Counted from the stretch's first letter, positions 30,878 through 40,191 are shown. The stretch is 64,000 nt of DNA from Paraburkholderia sp. D15 (GCF_029910215.1 NZ_CP110395.1:682001-746000), one strand, 5' to 3'. A program made the numbers and translations. Notes: a model not told the origin generated them from the letters alone.

Positions 30878-31546
30878 TTGGATACGTTGCTTCATTTCGT
30901 CAACCTCGTCCTGCACATCGACAAGTTCCTCGGAGACTTCATTCACGTGTACGGCGCGTGGGTCTACGCCGTGCTGTTCCTGATCGTGTTCTGCGAAACG
31001 GGCCTCGTCGTGCTGCCGTTCCTGCCGGGCGACTCGCTGCTGTTCATCGGCGGCGCGTTCTGCGCGACCGGCGAGATGAATCTCGGTTTGCTGATCGTGC
31101 TGCTGCTGGTGGCGGCGGTGGGCGGCAATACCGTCAACTACATGATCGGGCGCGCGATCGGGCCGCGTGTGTTCAATTCGCACATTCCGTTTCTGGAGCG
31201 CTTCCTGGATCGCAGCGCGCTGCAGAAAACCCATAACTTCTACGAGAAGCATGGCGGCAAGACCATCGTGCTCGCGCGCTTTATTCCCGTCGTGCGGACT
31301 TTCGCGCCGTTCGTGGCGGGCGCCTCCGAAATGACGGTGAGCCGGTTCCAGTTCTTCAACGTCGCCGGCGCATTGTTCTGGGTGTTGTTGCTCACGTTGC
31401 TCGGGTACTTCTTCGGCAACATCAGCTTCATCCGCCAGTATCTGAACGTGATCGTGCTGGTGGGGATCGGCGCGGCCGTGGTGCCCGTCGTGCTCGGCGC
31501 GTTGTGGAAGATGATGCGCCGGAACTCGGCCACAGGGAGCCGCTGA
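30878..31546 (+). CDS. DedA-family membrane protein
   Basis: The 222-residue protein shows the DedA pattern: membrane segments, the FCETGLVVLPFLPGDSLLF motif with acidic E and D, and ARFIPVVRTFAPFVAG with conserved arginines. DedA proteins are linked to recycling of undecaprenyl or other lipids and to resistance to cationic peptides. The start is the TTG at 30878, seven bases after AGAGGA; no ATG or GTG would keep the family N-terminus. Confidence 0.93.
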   Translation: MDTLLHFVNLVLHIDKFLGDFIHVYGAWVYAVLFLIVFCETGLVVLPFLPGDSLLFIGGAFCATGEMNLGLLIVLLLVAAVGGNTVNYMIGRAIGPRVFNSHIPFLERFLDRSALQKTHNFYEKHGGKTIVLARFIPVVRTFAPFVAGASEMTVSRFQFFNVAGALFWVLLLTLLGYFFGNISFIRQYLNVIVLVGIGAAVVPVVLGALWKMMRRNSATGSR

Positions 31547-31578
31547 GCGTTTCTTTGCTTCCGGTGACAAGAATGTGG

Positions 31579-31614
31579 AAACGGCGTCGCGATCTGATCG
31601 CGACGCCGTTTTCG
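31579..31614 (+). terminator. terminator after dedA
   Basis: AAACGGCGTCGCGA and TCGCGACGCCGTTT form a 14-base-pair stem with a 5-base loop TCTGA. A short T-run follows, interrupted by CG. It lies 32 bases after the dedA-family stop. Confidence 0.8.
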
Positions 31615-31678
31615 TTTGCGGGGTCTTGCTGTCTACTGTGTGTACGCCGTGCCGCCGGGCCGGCAATTCCGCTCTTTT

Positions 31679-32491
31679 TCAAGTCACCGCGCGCGGCGCT
31701 AGCGGCGTCTCCGGCGTCGGATACCCGGCTTCCCTGAAGGTCTGGATGATCGCCCGATTGGTATCGAAATAGACCTGCCAGTAGTTCGTGTTGTTGGTGT
31801 ACGGCCGCACGCATAGCAGCGGACCCTCAGGCGTGAAATTCAGCACTTCGATATCCGGCGCCGGGCTCTCCGCGACGTTCGGAATCTGCGCGATGGCCGC
31901 CTTCAGACGATTCATCGCGTCGGTCGGATCGACGCCGTTGGCGATCTTCGCGGTCAGCTCGACACGGCGCACCGGCAACACGCTGTAGTTCGAGATCGTG
32001 TCGGAAAAGATCTTGTTGTTGCCGACGATGGTGGTCACGTTGTCCGGCGTCACGATCGTGGTGCCGAACAGGCCGAGTTCGGACACCGTGCCGGTCACGC
32101 CGCCCGCGGTGACGAAATCGCCCACCTTGAACGGCCGCAACACCTGCATGAAGATGCCTGCCGCGAAGTGCGCGAGCAGGCCGCCCCACGCGGTGCCGAT
32201 CGCGAGGCCGAGGCCGGCGAGCAGCGCGGCGAACGAGGTGGTCTGCACGCCGAATACCTGCAGGATCGCGAGGATCAGCAGCAGATTCAGCAGTGCGCCG
32301 AGAATCGAGCCGAGGTAATGAGCGAGCGTGGGATCGACCTTGCCGTTGCGCGCCAGCACTTTGCGCAGCAAGCCGGTGATCAGACCGATGAGCCAGCGCC
32401 CGACGATCCACAGGACGATCGCGCCGACGACCTTGGTGCCGAGGTCGATGCCTCGGGTCATGATGAATACGCGGACGGTTTCGAGATCCAA
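31679..32491 (-). CDS. MscS-type mechanosensitive channel
   Basis: The 270-residue protein matches small MscS channels: membrane helices, a glycine/alanine-rich pore helix (LLAGLGLAIGTAWGGLLAHF), the beta domain starting with FKVGDFVTAGGVTGTV, and VGNNKIFSDTISNYS. It would release solutes during hypo-osmotic shock. I chose the TTG start at 32491, six bases after GAGGA; the ATG at 32461 is an alternative that loses ten residues. The open frame beyond 32491 has no channel-like character. Confidence 0.92.
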   Translation of the reverse strand: MDLETVRVFIMTRGIDLGTKVVGAIVLWIVGRWLIGLITGLLRKVLARNGKVDPTLAHYLGSILGALLNLLLILAILQVFGVQTTSFAALLAGLGLAIGTAWGGLLAHFAAGIFMQVLRPFKVGDFVTAGGVTGTVSELGLFGTTIVTPDNVTTIVGNNKIFSDTISNYSVLPVRRVELTAKIANGVDPTDAMNRLKAAIAQIPNVAESPAPDIEVLNFTPEGPLLCVRPYTNNTNYWQVYFDTNRAIIQTFREAGYPTPETPLAPRAVT

Positions 32492-32689
32492 GATGTTCCT
32501 CGCTGGGTGAGTTGCCTTCGACTGATTGAACGGCGGTGGTGCAATACAGCGGCAAGTGCCCGGTGGATAAGGCGGCGGGCGGGAACGGCGATGCTCGGTC
32601 TGCGGGAGGTCTTCGGGAGTTATAGGCGACGGCGCGCGCATTCGCAAGGAACGTTCCTGGCAGCAGGAGGCCGGTTTGCGCTGGCGGAT
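32492..32689. other. intergenic region
   Basis: These 198 bases separate the channel gene from the small membrane protein, both leftward. I see no convincing gene, hairpin or promoter in it. Confidence 0.3.
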
Positions 32690-33064
32690 TCACATCGGCA
32701 AATGCGATTCCGAATATGGCGAGGTGCGGATGATTACCGTCGTACCGGCGCGGCGTCGTGACGGGTGATGCCGATACGCGATGCGATGGGAGATCAGCGC
32801 CGCGAGGATCGCGAGTCCGTATGCGACGGTCCGCCCGAGAAACGCGCTCGGCTTGCCGAACTGGCCATAGCGGCTCTGCGCGTCAGCGAACACGAGAAAG
32901 GTCAGCGCGGCGTCGAGCAGTATCGCGACGCATGCCAGCGCGATGAAGACACGCGCCCCGCTCACCGTCGCGCCCGGAGCGCACCGGTTGTACAGACTGC
33001 ACGCGATCAGCACGATCGCGAGAAGCGCCAGATTCGAGAGGATATCGAACTGAAAGTTGAGCAT
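32690..33064 (-). CDS. small hypothetical membrane protein
   Basis: A 124-residue protein of unknown family with three hydrophobic segments: about residues 8-22, 36-58 and 78-92, and a basic, serine-rich C-terminal tail (SHRIAYRHHPSRRRAG). Overall codon use resembles its neighbours. No function can be given. The start ATG at 33064 lacks a good ribosome site, so the real N-terminus may differ. Confidence 0.6.
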   Translation of the reverse strand: MLNFQFDILSNLALLAIVLIACSLYNRCAPGATVSGARVFIALACVAILLDAALTFLVFADAQSRYGQFGKPSAFLGRTVAYGLAILAALISHRIAYRHHPSRRRAGTTVIIRTSPYSESHLPM

Positions 33065-33318
33065 GTCGACGCAGTGATGAGGGCACGGTGCGCGGCGTGG
33101 CCGGTGCGTTTTCCGTGCCGTGCCGCGAGGTGGTTCGCTGGACCGGCGGCGATCATTGCACGTCTTTATGTCTCGATAAATAGCCGGAGTGGACGGTCGG
33201 AATTTTCCGTCGATGGAATCGACATTGCGTGTGGAAATGCGTCGGAGGGGGGATATTGCCGATTACAGGGCGCGGGCAAATTGCTCTGCCGTGTTACTTT
33301 TGACTGACGCAAATGGAA
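33065..33318. other. intergenic region upstream of the small membrane protein
   Basis: About 250 bases without a credible gene. The part from 33165 to 33290 is clearly less GC-rich than the coding surroundings. It should hold the promoter of the leftward gene. Confidence 0.3.
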
Positions 33319-33350
33319 AAGGGCTTACATGCTTTCGCATGTAAGCCCTT
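33319..33350 (-). terminator. terminator of tRNA-Lys
   Basis: Read leftward, a perfect 14-base-pair stem closed by a GAAA tetraloop follows the tRNA 3' end after 8 bases and is followed by TTTTCC. Confidence 0.85.
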
Positions 33351-33358
33351 GAATCTTT

Positions 33359-33434
33359 TGGTAGGCCGTACGGGATTCGAACCTGTGACCAACGGATTAA
33401 AAGTCCGCTGCTCTACCAGCTGAGCTAACGACCC
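33359..33434 (-). tRNA. tRNA-Lys (anticodon TTT)
   Basis: The 76-base gene encodes its own CCA end. The D arm (AGCTCAGCTGGTAGAGC), the anticodon stem-loop CGGACTTTTAATCCG and the T loop TTCGAAT are canonical. The first acceptor pair is G-T and the fourth T-G. The T stem ACAGG/CCCGT has an A-C mismatch in its middle. A consensus promoter and a terminator flank it. Confidence 0.97.
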
Positions 33435-33448
33435 AAAAGAGAAGCGAG

Positions 33449-33478
33449 ATTATAGCGATAGCCCTGGCGGACTGTCAA
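33449..33478 (-). promoter_or_regulatory. sigma-70 promoter of tRNA-Lys
   Basis: Read leftward, TTGACA (33473-33478) and TATAAT (33449-33454), both perfect, are 18 bases apart. The tRNA begins 14 bases downstream. Confidence 0.93.
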
Positions 33479-33525
33479 CCCATAGTGATCCACCGCGCCT
33501 TCGACACTTCATATAGTGAAAAGTG

Positions 33526-33555
33526 AAAAGCCCGGGTATCGCTACCCGGGCTTTT
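33526..33555 (-). terminator. terminator of the tol-pal operon
   Basis: AAAAGCCCGGGTA and TACCCGGGCTTTT form a 13-base-pair stem with a 4-base loop, 70 bases after the cpoB stop; T-rich sequence follows in the leftward direction. Confidence 0.85.
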
Positions 33556-33625
33556 CAGCGAGAGGCGCGCGTGGCTATGACATCGGACACTGCGCGTTAC
33601 TGCCTGCTACTACTCGACCATCGAA

Positions 33626-34384
33626 CTACTTGATCTGCGACAGCTTGCTCTGAGCCGACTGCGCGACATCCGAGCCACTGTATTGCGCGACGATCTGCTC
33701 CAGCGTCTTCTTGGCCGCGGCCTTCTGACCTTGCTCGAGCTGATTGTTCGCAATCGCCAGCAGCGCTTCCGGCGCCCGCGGATGCTGCGGATAGTTCTTC
33801 ACCACACCTTGCCACGTCGCCGTCGAGCCCTTGTAGTCGCGCAGTGCATACAGCGCGTTGCCGAGCCAGTACTGCGCGGTCGGCTGATAAGGACTGTTCG
33901 GATACTTGGAGATGAAGCTGCGGAATGACGCCGCCGCATTCTTGAAATCGCCGCTGCGGAATTGCTGTGAAGCCGCATTGAACGAATCGGTCTCACCCGG
34001 CTGAACCTCGCCCTGAACGCCGTCCACCGTCTGCTGCTGCGGCTCGAATTTCTTCAGGCGCGTGTCCAGATCGGTGTAGTAGTCCTTCTGCTGCTTCTGC
34101 AGCGTGCTGAGCTGATTGGCCATGTCCTCGTTCTGTCCGCGCAGCGTCGCGACCTGCTGATTCAACTGGTCGAGACGGTTGGACTGATCGAGGATCGTGC
34201 GCTGTGCAGCCGACAACTGGCTCGACAGGCTGTCGGTCTTCGAACGCAGATCGAGAATGGCCTGGCGGGCCTGATCGTCGTCGAAGATGCCCGCGTGAGC
34301 GGGCATCGCCGTGAAGGCCGTGCCCGCGACACAGGCCGCTGCGGCAAACCGCAGCCAGGAGAAACGATGCGTCATTCGGCTCAT
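33626..34384 (-). CDS. cpoB: Tol-Pal associated protein CpoB (YbgF)
   Basis: The 252-residue periplasmic protein links outer-membrane constriction by Tol-Pal with peptidoglycan synthesis. A signal peptide ends at AHA (about residue 31), then a coiled-coil segment (about 40-110) is followed by TPR repeats such as YQPTAQYWLGNALYALRDY and HPRAPEALLAIANNQ. The ATG at 34384 is ten bases after the pal stop; an in-frame GTG sits just before it. Last gene of the tol-pal operon. Confidence 0.94.
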   Translation of the reverse strand: MSRMTHRFSWLRFAAAACVAGTAFTAMPAHAGIFDDDQARQAILDLRSKTDSLSSQLSAAQRTILDQSNRLDQLNQQVATLRGQNEDMANQLSTLQKQQKDYYTDLDTRLKKFEPQQQTVDGVQGEVQPGETDSFNAASQQFRSGDFKNAAASFRSFISKYPNSPYQPTAQYWLGNALYALRDYKGSTATWQGVVKNYPQHPRAPEALLAIANNQLEQGQKAAAKKTLEQIVAQYSGSDVAQSAQSKLSQIK

Positions 34385-34394
34385 CACCCGTTAC

Positions 34395-34904
34395 TTACTG
34401 TTGGTACACGAGGTCGGCGCGGCGGTTCTGTGCCCACGACGATTCGTCATGACCCGTAGCTTGCGGCTTTTCCTTGCCGAGGCTCACGGCTTCCATTTGC
34501 GAGTCCGCCACGCCCATCAGCGACAGCGAACGGCGCACAGCTTCAGCACGCTTCTGGCCGAGAGCCAGGTTGTATTCGCTGGTGCCGCGCTCGTCGGTGT
34601 TGCCTTGAATCAGCACGTGACGTTGCGGATGGCTCTTCAGGTATTGCGCGTGTTGTTGCAGCAGCGACTGGTAATCGTCCTTAACCGAATAGCTGTCGAA
34701 GTCGAAGTAAATGCTGCGCTTCGCCAGCGGGCTGTTCGGATCGTTCAGCGGGTCGACATTGACCTGTGCGACATCGGTCGGGTTCGGTTGCGTCGAGACG
34801 GCACCGCCCTTGTTGGCGTTTTCGTCGAGCTTGACGCCCGAGTGACATGCGGCCAGCGCGCCGACCATCAGTACGGCAAAAGCGAAACGAAGTTTGGACA
34901 TCAT
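34395..34904 (-). CDS. pal: peptidoglycan-associated lipoprotein Pal
   Basis: A 169-residue lipoprotein with the lipobox LAAC near residue 20, so it is anchored to the outer membrane. The C-terminal OmpA-like domain (YFDFDSYSVKDDY, then GNTDERGTSEYNLALGQKRAE) binds meso-diaminopimelate in peptidoglycan. AGGAGAG precedes the first of two consecutive ATGs. It interacts with TolB, encoded just upstream. Confidence 0.97.
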   Translation of the reverse strand: MMSKLRFAFAVLMVGALAACHSGVKLDENANKGGAVSTQPNPTDVAQVNVDPLNDPNSPLAKRSIYFDFDSYSVKDDYQSLLQQHAQYLKSHPQRHVLIQGNTDERGTSEYNLALGQKRAEAVRRSLSLMGVADSQMEAVSLGKEKPQATGHDESSWAQNRRADLVYQQ

Positions 34905-34936
34905 TTGGTAACTCTCCTTGTGTTATTGCATCAACG

Positions 34937-36229
34937 TTATTGCATAAACGGGCCCCAGGACGGCTCGCGTACGCTGCCGCCCTGAACGGACAGGACCTGC
35001 CGAGTGCGACCATCGGTCGATACTGCGGCCAACACGCCACGGCCGTTCACCTGTGTGGCGTAAAGAATGTACTGACCGTTCGCCGCGAAGCTCGGCGATT
35101 CGTCATGTGTCGTGTCCGTCAGGCCTGTGGCGGTGTTGCCTTGCAGGTCCTGGATATAAAGCTTGAACCCGCCGCCGACGCGCGAGATATAAGCGAGCTG
35201 TTTGCCGTCCGGGCTGACGCGCGGGCTGGTGTTGTAGCTGCCCGTGAAGGTGACGCGTTGCGCGGCGCCGGCGCTTTCGCCGCCGACCGGCATCTTGTAG
35301 ATCTGCGGCGCGCCGCCACGGTCGCTCGTGAAGTAGATCGACTGGCCGTCAGGAGAGAAGCACGGCTCGGTATCGATCGAGCTGCCTTGCGTCAAACGAC
35401 GCAGGCCGCTGCCGTCCGCATTGACGGCGAAAATCTGCGTATTGCCGGTGCGCGACAGCGCGACGGCCAGCGTGCGGCCATCGGGCGACCATGCCGGCGC
35501 GCTGTTGTTGCCCTTCTGATCGGAGACGATCACGCGACGGCCCGTGGGCAGGTCGTGGATGTAGACGATCGGCTTCTTCTTCTCGAACGAAACATACGCG
35601 ACCTTGGTGCCGTCGGGCGACCATGCCGGCGAGATGATCGGCTCGGGGCTCGACAACGCGATACGCGCGTCCTGGCCGTCCGAATCCGAAATCTGCAACT
35701 GATAGCGGCCGCCGGTCTTGATCACGTACGACAGGCGCGTGGCGAATACGCCGCGGCCGCCCATCAATTTCGCGTAGATGTAGTCCGCGACCTTGTGCGC
35801 GCTCATGCGCAAGCCGCTTTCCGGGCTCACCAGCACGAGGCCGCCAAGGCTTTCGCCCTTCACGGTGTCATACAGTTTGAAACGCACTTCGAACTGGCCG
35901 TTCGGCAGGCGGTTCACGCTACCCGACACGAATGCATTCGCACCCTTGGCCTTCCAGCTGCCGAGATCGACGGAATCGGTCTCGGAGACCGGCGTCGAGC
36001 CCGCATCGATATTGGTGAATTTGCCGCTGCGTTGCAGATCCTGACGCACGATCGTGCTGACCTGCTGCGGCGAGTTCGCCTCGTTGGCGAAATTCGCCGT
36101 CGCGATCGGAAACTGGGTCGACCCGACGCCCGTCACGAGGACGTTGAGTTGTGCGTTGGCGGCTCCGCCGACGGCGATCAGGCACGACGCTACCAGTGTC
36201 CGCAGGCCTAGCTTGGTCATCAAACTCAT
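34937..36229 (-). CDS. tolB: Tol-Pal system beta-propeller protein TolB
   Basis: A 430-residue periplasmic protein with signal peptide cleaved after ANA (about residue 26), an N-terminal domain that contacts TolA, and a C-terminal six-bladed propeller with repeated SPDG motifs ([41 protein letters not shown]) that binds Pal. I chose the ATG at 36229; a TTG at 36247 and an ATG at 36220 are alternatives. A 140-base gap separates it from tolA. Confidence 0.96.
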   Translation of the reverse strand: MSLMTKLGLRTLVASCLIAVGGAANAQLNVLVTGVGSTQFPIATANFANEANSPQQVSTIVRQDLQRSGKFTNIDAGSTPVSETDSVDLGSWKAKGANAFVSGSVNRLPNGQFEVRFKLYDTVKGESLGGLVLVSPESGLRMSAHKVADYIYAKLMGGRGVFATRLSYVIKTGGRYQLQISDSDGQDARIALSSPEPIISPAWSPDGTKVAYVSFEKKKPIVYIHDLPTGRRVIVSDQKGNNSAPAWSPDGRTLAVALSRTGNTQIFAVNADGSGLRRLTQGSSIDTEPCFSPDGQSIYFTSDRGGAPQIYKMPVGGESAGAAQRVTFTGSYNTSPRVSPDGKQLAYISRVGGGFKLYIQDLQGNTATGLTDTTHDESPSFAANGQYILYATQVNGRGVLAAVSTDGRTRQVLSVQGGSVREPSWGPFMQ

Positions 36230-36369
36230 GCTGTATGGTTTCCCCAAAAAACGGTTTTACTAACACTTCACGACAGCAGACAGACCCGAAAACAACTAAT
36301 TCGTTCCCGGTCGCACCGCGCTGGGCGGGGCGCTGGGTCTGCTGTCAACTGACTGACATGCTGCGGAAA

Positions 36370-37380
36370 TCAACCAGCCGGCTTCAAGGTAATCAGGAAG
36401 CTGGTCGGCGTCTTGCCGTTGATATCCTGCGGCATCGGGTCCGTACGCTGGACGGCGCGTAGCGCTGCGTCGTCCCACGCCGAGTTGCCGCTACTGCGCT
36501 GAATCGTTGCGTCGAGCAGCGTACCGGTCGGCGAGCAGCGCACGGAAACCACCGTCTCCAGACCGGCCGTTTCACCACCCCAGGAAATGTGCGGACGCAC
36601 AGCGCGACGGACCTTGTCCGAGTAACCCGGCGACGTGGCGGTCCCACCCGAGCCACTACCCGTCCCACTCTTGCCAAGCCCATCGGTCGAGCCCGTACCG
36701 CCGGCTATACCTTGCATCATCTGCGCGAGGCGAGCACGGCGCTCGGCATCGACCTTCTTCGCTTGCGCGGCGGCGTCGGCTTGAGCCTTCGCTTTCGCTG
36801 CCTTCTGCGCATCGGCCTTTTTCTGCGCTTCGGCTTCAGCCTGCTTCTGCTGTTCTTTCAGTTGCTGCTGCTTCTGCTGCTCGGCCAGTTGCTGTTGCTT
36901 GAGCTTCTCGGCCTGCTGCTGTTGTTGCTGTTGCTGCTGTTGTTGAAGCTGTTTCTGCTTCAGCGCCGCAGCCTTCTGCGCGGCCTGGTCGGCGGCCAGT
37001 TGCTGCTGACGTTTCGCCTCGGCTTCCTGCTGCGCCTGCAGCTTCTGCTGACGCAACTGTTCGGCCAGCTGAGCCTGACGCGCCGCTTCCTGCTGCTGGC
37101 GTTTCTTTTCCTGCAGCGCGATGTCGGCCTGTTCGTCCGGCACCGGCGGGGTAGGGGCGACCTGCACGGGCGGCGTCGGAACGGGACGCGGAATCGCCGT
37201 ATCCGGCACTTCGGTCCACAACTCCGCTTCCGCGCCTTCCGGCGTGCTGTTTTGCCACTGGATGCCGTGATACAGAAAAAACCCGAGCAGCGCATGCATC
37301 ACCAGCGCGAACACAAAGGCTCGCCCTGTGCCGCGTTCACGCGGTGGCTGGAGCGGGTATTCGGAATTCTTGCGGATCAT
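36370..37380 (-). CDS. tolA: Tol-Pal system protein TolA
   Basis: The 336-residue protein spans inner membrane and periplasm: one membrane helix near residues 20-40, a proline-rich stretch, a long helical alanine/lysine/glutamine region (about 85-220) and a C-terminal globular domain with conserved cysteine (VVSVRCSPTG). It uses the proton motive force captured by TolQR. The helical part contains a run of 11 consecutive glutamines written with both CAG and CAA. It overlaps tolR by 4 bases. Confidence 0.94.
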   Translation of the reverse strand: MIRKNSEYPLQPPRERGTGRAFVFALVMHALLGFFLYHGIQWQNSTPEGAEAELWTEVPDTAIPRPVPTPPVQVAPTPPVPDEQADIALQEKKRQQQEAARQAQLAEQLRQQKLQAQQEAEAKRQQQLAADQAAQKAAALKQKQLQQQQQQQQQQQAEKLKQQQLAEQQKQQQLKEQQKQAEAEAQKKADAQKAAKAKAQADAAAQAKKVDAERRARLAQMMQGIAGGTGSTDGLGKSGTGSGSGGTATSPGYSDKVRRAVRPHISWGGETAGLETVVSVRCSPTGTLLDATIQRSSGNSAWDDAALRAVQRTDPMPQDINGKTPTSFLITLKPAG

Positions 37381-37823
37381 TGCGATTTGACGAGCAAGCC
37401 GACGCGTTTGACGCCTTGAGCCTTCAGCTCGGACATCACGTTCATGACGACTTCGTATTTCACGGTCTTGTCGGCGGCGATCACGACGGGCTGATCTGGA
37501 TGCGATTGTGCGCGGTCGGCGATGAAACCGTGCAGGTCGGCCTTCGTCATGTCTTCCTGCTGCTGCGCGCCGGAATCGTCCTTGTACTTGACGTTCATGT
37601 TGCCGTCCGCGCGGATGTTCACGATCACGGGCGGCGTTTGCTGTTGCGGCGCGGCGCCGCCGACGGTGGGCAGATTGACGATCGACGGAGCGACGAGCGG
37701 CGCGGTGACCATGAAGATCACGAGCAGCACGAGCATCACGTCGATGTACGGCACGACGTTGATGTCGGCCATCGCGCGGCGTTGCCGGCTGCCGCGCATG
37801 CTGGAGGAACGAGAGCCTGCCAT
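37377..37823 (-). CDS. tolR: Tol-Pal system protein TolR
   Basis: A 148-residue ExbD-family protein with one membrane helix (DVMLVLLVIFMVTAPLV, about residues 28-44); its aspartate in YIDVMLV takes part in proton translocation with TolQ. The N-terminal cytoplasmic tail is basic and serine-rich. It follows tolQ by 10 bases and overlaps tolA. Confidence 0.96.
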   Translation of the reverse strand: MAGSRSSSMRGSRQRRAMADINVVPYIDVMLVLLVIFMVTAPLVAPSIVNLPTVGGAAPQQQTPPVIVNIRADGNMNVKYKDDSGAQQQEDMTKADLHGFIADRAQSHPDQPVVIAADKTVKYEVVMNVMSELKAQGVKRVGLLVKSQ

Positions 37824-37833
37824 CGTGAACCCC

Positions 37834-38511
37834 TTACTGTGCCTGGCGCTGCAGGATGTTCGAGAACTCTTCGATGAAGGTCTCGAAGCGGATCGCCAGA
37901 CGGTCGATGTCGTGCGCGTAGCGGTTGTACGCGACCACGGCCGGAATCGCGGCGAAGAGGCCGATCGCGGTGGCCGTCAGCGCTTCGGCGATGCCGGGCG
38001 CGACGTTCGCGAGCGTAGCCTGCTGAACGTTGGCGAGACCGCGGAACGCATTCATGATCCCCCACACCGTGCCGAACAGACCGATATACGGGCTGACCGA
38101 GCCGACCGACGCGAGAAACGCGAGGTTGGCCTCGAGCACGTCCATTTCACGCTGGAACGCGGCGCGCATCGCGCGGCGCGCGCCGTCGAGAATCGCGCCC
38201 GGATCGTTCAGGCGTTTTTCCTTGCCTTTCAGAAATTCGCGCATGCCGGATTCGAAAATGCGTTCCAGCGCGCCGATCGTGTGACGGTTGTTGGCGGCGC
38301 TTTGATAAAGCGCCTGCAGGTCGCCGCCCGACCAGAAATCGCGTTCGAAGCGTTCAGTCTGCGCGCGCGCCCGGCGGATCGCAAACCACTTGCGGAAGAT
38401 GAAGGTCCACGACAACAGCGACAGCAACAGCAGCAGCGCCATCACGGCCTGCGCCAGCAGGCTCGCATTGAGTACGAGTGAAACGATCGACAGATCTTGT
38501 GTAGTGTTCAT
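37834..38511 (-). CDS. tolQ: Tol-Pal system protein TolQ
   Basis: A 225-residue MotA/ExbB-type inner-membrane protein with three membrane helices, the first near the N-terminus and the last two after residue 130 (YIGLFGTVWGIMNAFRGL and ATAIGLFAAIPAVVAYNRY). With TolR it forms the proton channel that energises TolA. Confidence 0.96.
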   Translation of the reverse strand: MNTTQDLSIVSLVLNASLLAQAVMALLLLLSLLSWTFIFRKWFAIRRARAQTERFERDFWSGGDLQALYQSAANNRHTIGALERIFESGMREFLKGKEKRLNDPGAILDGARRAMRAAFQREMDVLEANLAFLASVGSVSPYIGLFGTVWGIMNAFRGLANVQQATLANVAPGIAEALTATAIGLFAAIPAVVAYNRYAHDIDRLAIRFETFIEEFSNILQRQAQ

Positions 38512-38665
38512 AAAGGTTCGTTTTAACGTCCCGGGAGGGGGCGTCCGGCTGCAAGGTCACTCGAAGCTTTCCGTGGGCAAAACGGAAGCATCGGCAAGTT
38601 GCAAGCCGAACCATGCTTTGTGTTGCTTGATCGGTATGAGTTCACTGGCCCCGTAACAACGGAGT

Positions 38666-39136
38666 TCAGTCGTTGTCCGTTGACATGCGGCCGCCGCTCA
38701 CGCCCGGCCCACGGCGCAAAGCGGCCAGAACCGGCGCGGGAATCGCGGCCGGCCGCAGCACCTTGCGATCGACGCAACCGACCCGGATCGAACCGGTAGC
38801 AAGCAGCGTGCCGTCGCGCCAGGCTTCCTGAACGAAATCGACCGAGGCCCGGCCGATCCGCTCGATCCGGCTCACCACGTTGATCACGTCGTCGAGCCGC
38901 GCCGGCGCGCGATAGTCGACCGCCGTGCTGCGGACGATAAAAATTGCACCGGTTTCCTCAGCGAGGCGATTCTGGTCGACGCCGCACGCGCGCAGCCATT
39001 CGGTGCGGGCCCGTTCGAAAAACTTCAGGTAATTCGCGTAAAACACGATACCGCCGGCGTCGGTGTCTTCGTAGTACACACGGATGGGCCATGTGTAGCC
39101 GATTTCCGCGCCGGGCTGGCTGGTCGACATATTCAT
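38666..39136 (-). CDS. ybgC: acyl-CoA thioesterase YbgC
   Basis: The 156-residue hot-dog fold thioesterase is the first gene of the tol-pal operon, 154 bases before tolQ. The motif YYEDTDAGGIVFYANYLKFF contains the catalytic aspartate. It hydrolyses acyl-CoA and has been tied to phospholipid metabolism. No ribosome site decides among ATGs at 39160, 39136 and 39130; I chose 39136. Confidence 0.93.
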   Translation of the reverse strand: MNMSTSQPGAEIGYTWPIRVYYEDTDAGGIVFYANYLKFFERARTEWLRACGVDQNRLAEETGAIFIVRSTAVDYRAPARLDDVINVVSRIERIGRASVDFVQEAWRDGTLLATGSIRVGCVDRKVLRPAAIPAPVLAALRRGPGVSGGRMSTDND

Positions 39137-39203
39137 GCGGCGCATTTTACCGGAACGCATAACCCGAGGTCTGTTTCAAAGTGTGCGCCCCGCCCGGCAA
39201 GCC

Positions 39204-39950
39204 TCAGCCGCGATGCACGCTCAAAGCCGAGAACGATTGCGCGACCGGCATCAGTTCGATCGTGTTGATGTTGACGTGGGCCGGCCGCGTCGCGATCCAG
39301 TAGATCGAATCGGCGATGTCTTCGGGCGTCAGCGGCTGGACGTTTTCGTACATCTTCGCGGCCTTGTCGTCGTCGCCGCGGAAACGCACGTTCGAAAATT
39401 CGGTGCCGCCGCACAGACCGGGTTCGATGTCGGTCACGCGCAATGCGGTGCCGGCGAGATCCGCGCGCAGGTTCAGGCTGAACTGACGCACGAAGGCCTT
39501 GGTGGCGCCGTACACGTTGCCGCCTGCGTATGGCCAGTTGCCGGCCGCCGAACCGAGATTGAAGACGTGGCCGCGATTGCGCTCCACCATGCCGGGCAGC
39601 AGCGCGTGCGTGACCTGCACGAGACCCGTGCAATTGGTCTCGATCATGGTGTGCCATGCGTCAAGGCTGGCTTTCTGCGCCGGCTCGACGCCGAGCGCCA
39701 GGCCGGCGTTGTTGACCAGCACGTCGATCGCGGCGAATTCGGCCGGCAACGAGCCTGGTACGGCTTCGACGGCGGCGCGGTCGCGCACGTCGAGTTCGTA
39801 GGGCAGGAGAGCGTCGCCGAGTTCGTCGGCCAGCTCCTGCAGGCGGTCCTTGCGGCGCGCGGTGGCGACGACCCGATGGCCGCCCTTGACGAAAGCGCGA
39901 GCGATGGCGGCGCCGAATCCCGCGGATGCTCCGGTGACGAAGACGATCAT
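39204..39950 (-). CDS. SDR oxidoreductase (YdfG-like)
   Basis: A 248-residue short-chain dehydrogenase. The coenzyme motif TGASAGFGAAIARAF with the following ARRKDRL (basic residues favour NADP), NNAG, and the catalytic Ser-Tyr-Lys set in GSAAGNWPYAGGNVYGATK are visible. The segment DIEPGLCGGTEFSNVRF matches the YdfG group of hydroxy-acid dehydrogenases. The frame stays open far upstream through glyA, but only the part from the ATG at 39950 has the SDR fold. Confidence 0.92.
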   Translation of the reverse strand: MIVFVTGASAGFGAAIARAFVKGGHRVVATARRKDRLQELADELGDALLPYELDVRDRAAVEAVPGSLPAEFAAIDVLVNNAGLALGVEPAQKASLDAWHTMIETNCTGLVQVTHALLPGMVERNRGHVFNLGSAAGNWPYAGGNVYGATKAFVRQFSLNLRADLAGTALRVTDIEPGLCGGTEFSNVRFRGDDDKAAKMYENVQPLTPEDIADSIYWIATRPAHVNINTIELMPVAQSFSALSVHRG

Positions 39951-40191
39951 TTCAGTTCCCTGGTCGGTTAACGAGAAAGGCACCAAGCCTACTTGCAATG
40001 CGGCGCTGCGGCAAGGATGCACCAGCCGTATGAAGGGCTCCGGCAGGGACGCGCAGCGGGCCTGCGGCGCATCCTCGCCGGACGACTGAAAGCCGTGTCC
40101 GGCGGGCATCGCGCCAGGCCCGGGAACGCGCATGGACGCGAGATCGAGCCGGTTGCCTATTCGATCCTCTTCCAATAAACTAACGCGCTCA
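39951..40191. other. intergenic region before the riboswitch
   Basis: About 240 bases between the leftward SDR gene and the ZTP riboswitch. It should hold the glyA promoter (AT-rich patch near 40160-40185) and the SDR promoter. No gene seen. Confidence 0.35.

Noticed and set aside
33359..33434. Integration site of a genomic island at tRNA-Lys
   Set aside because: Both sides are core genes (tol-pal, small membrane protein) and no integrase or repeated tRNA end was seen.
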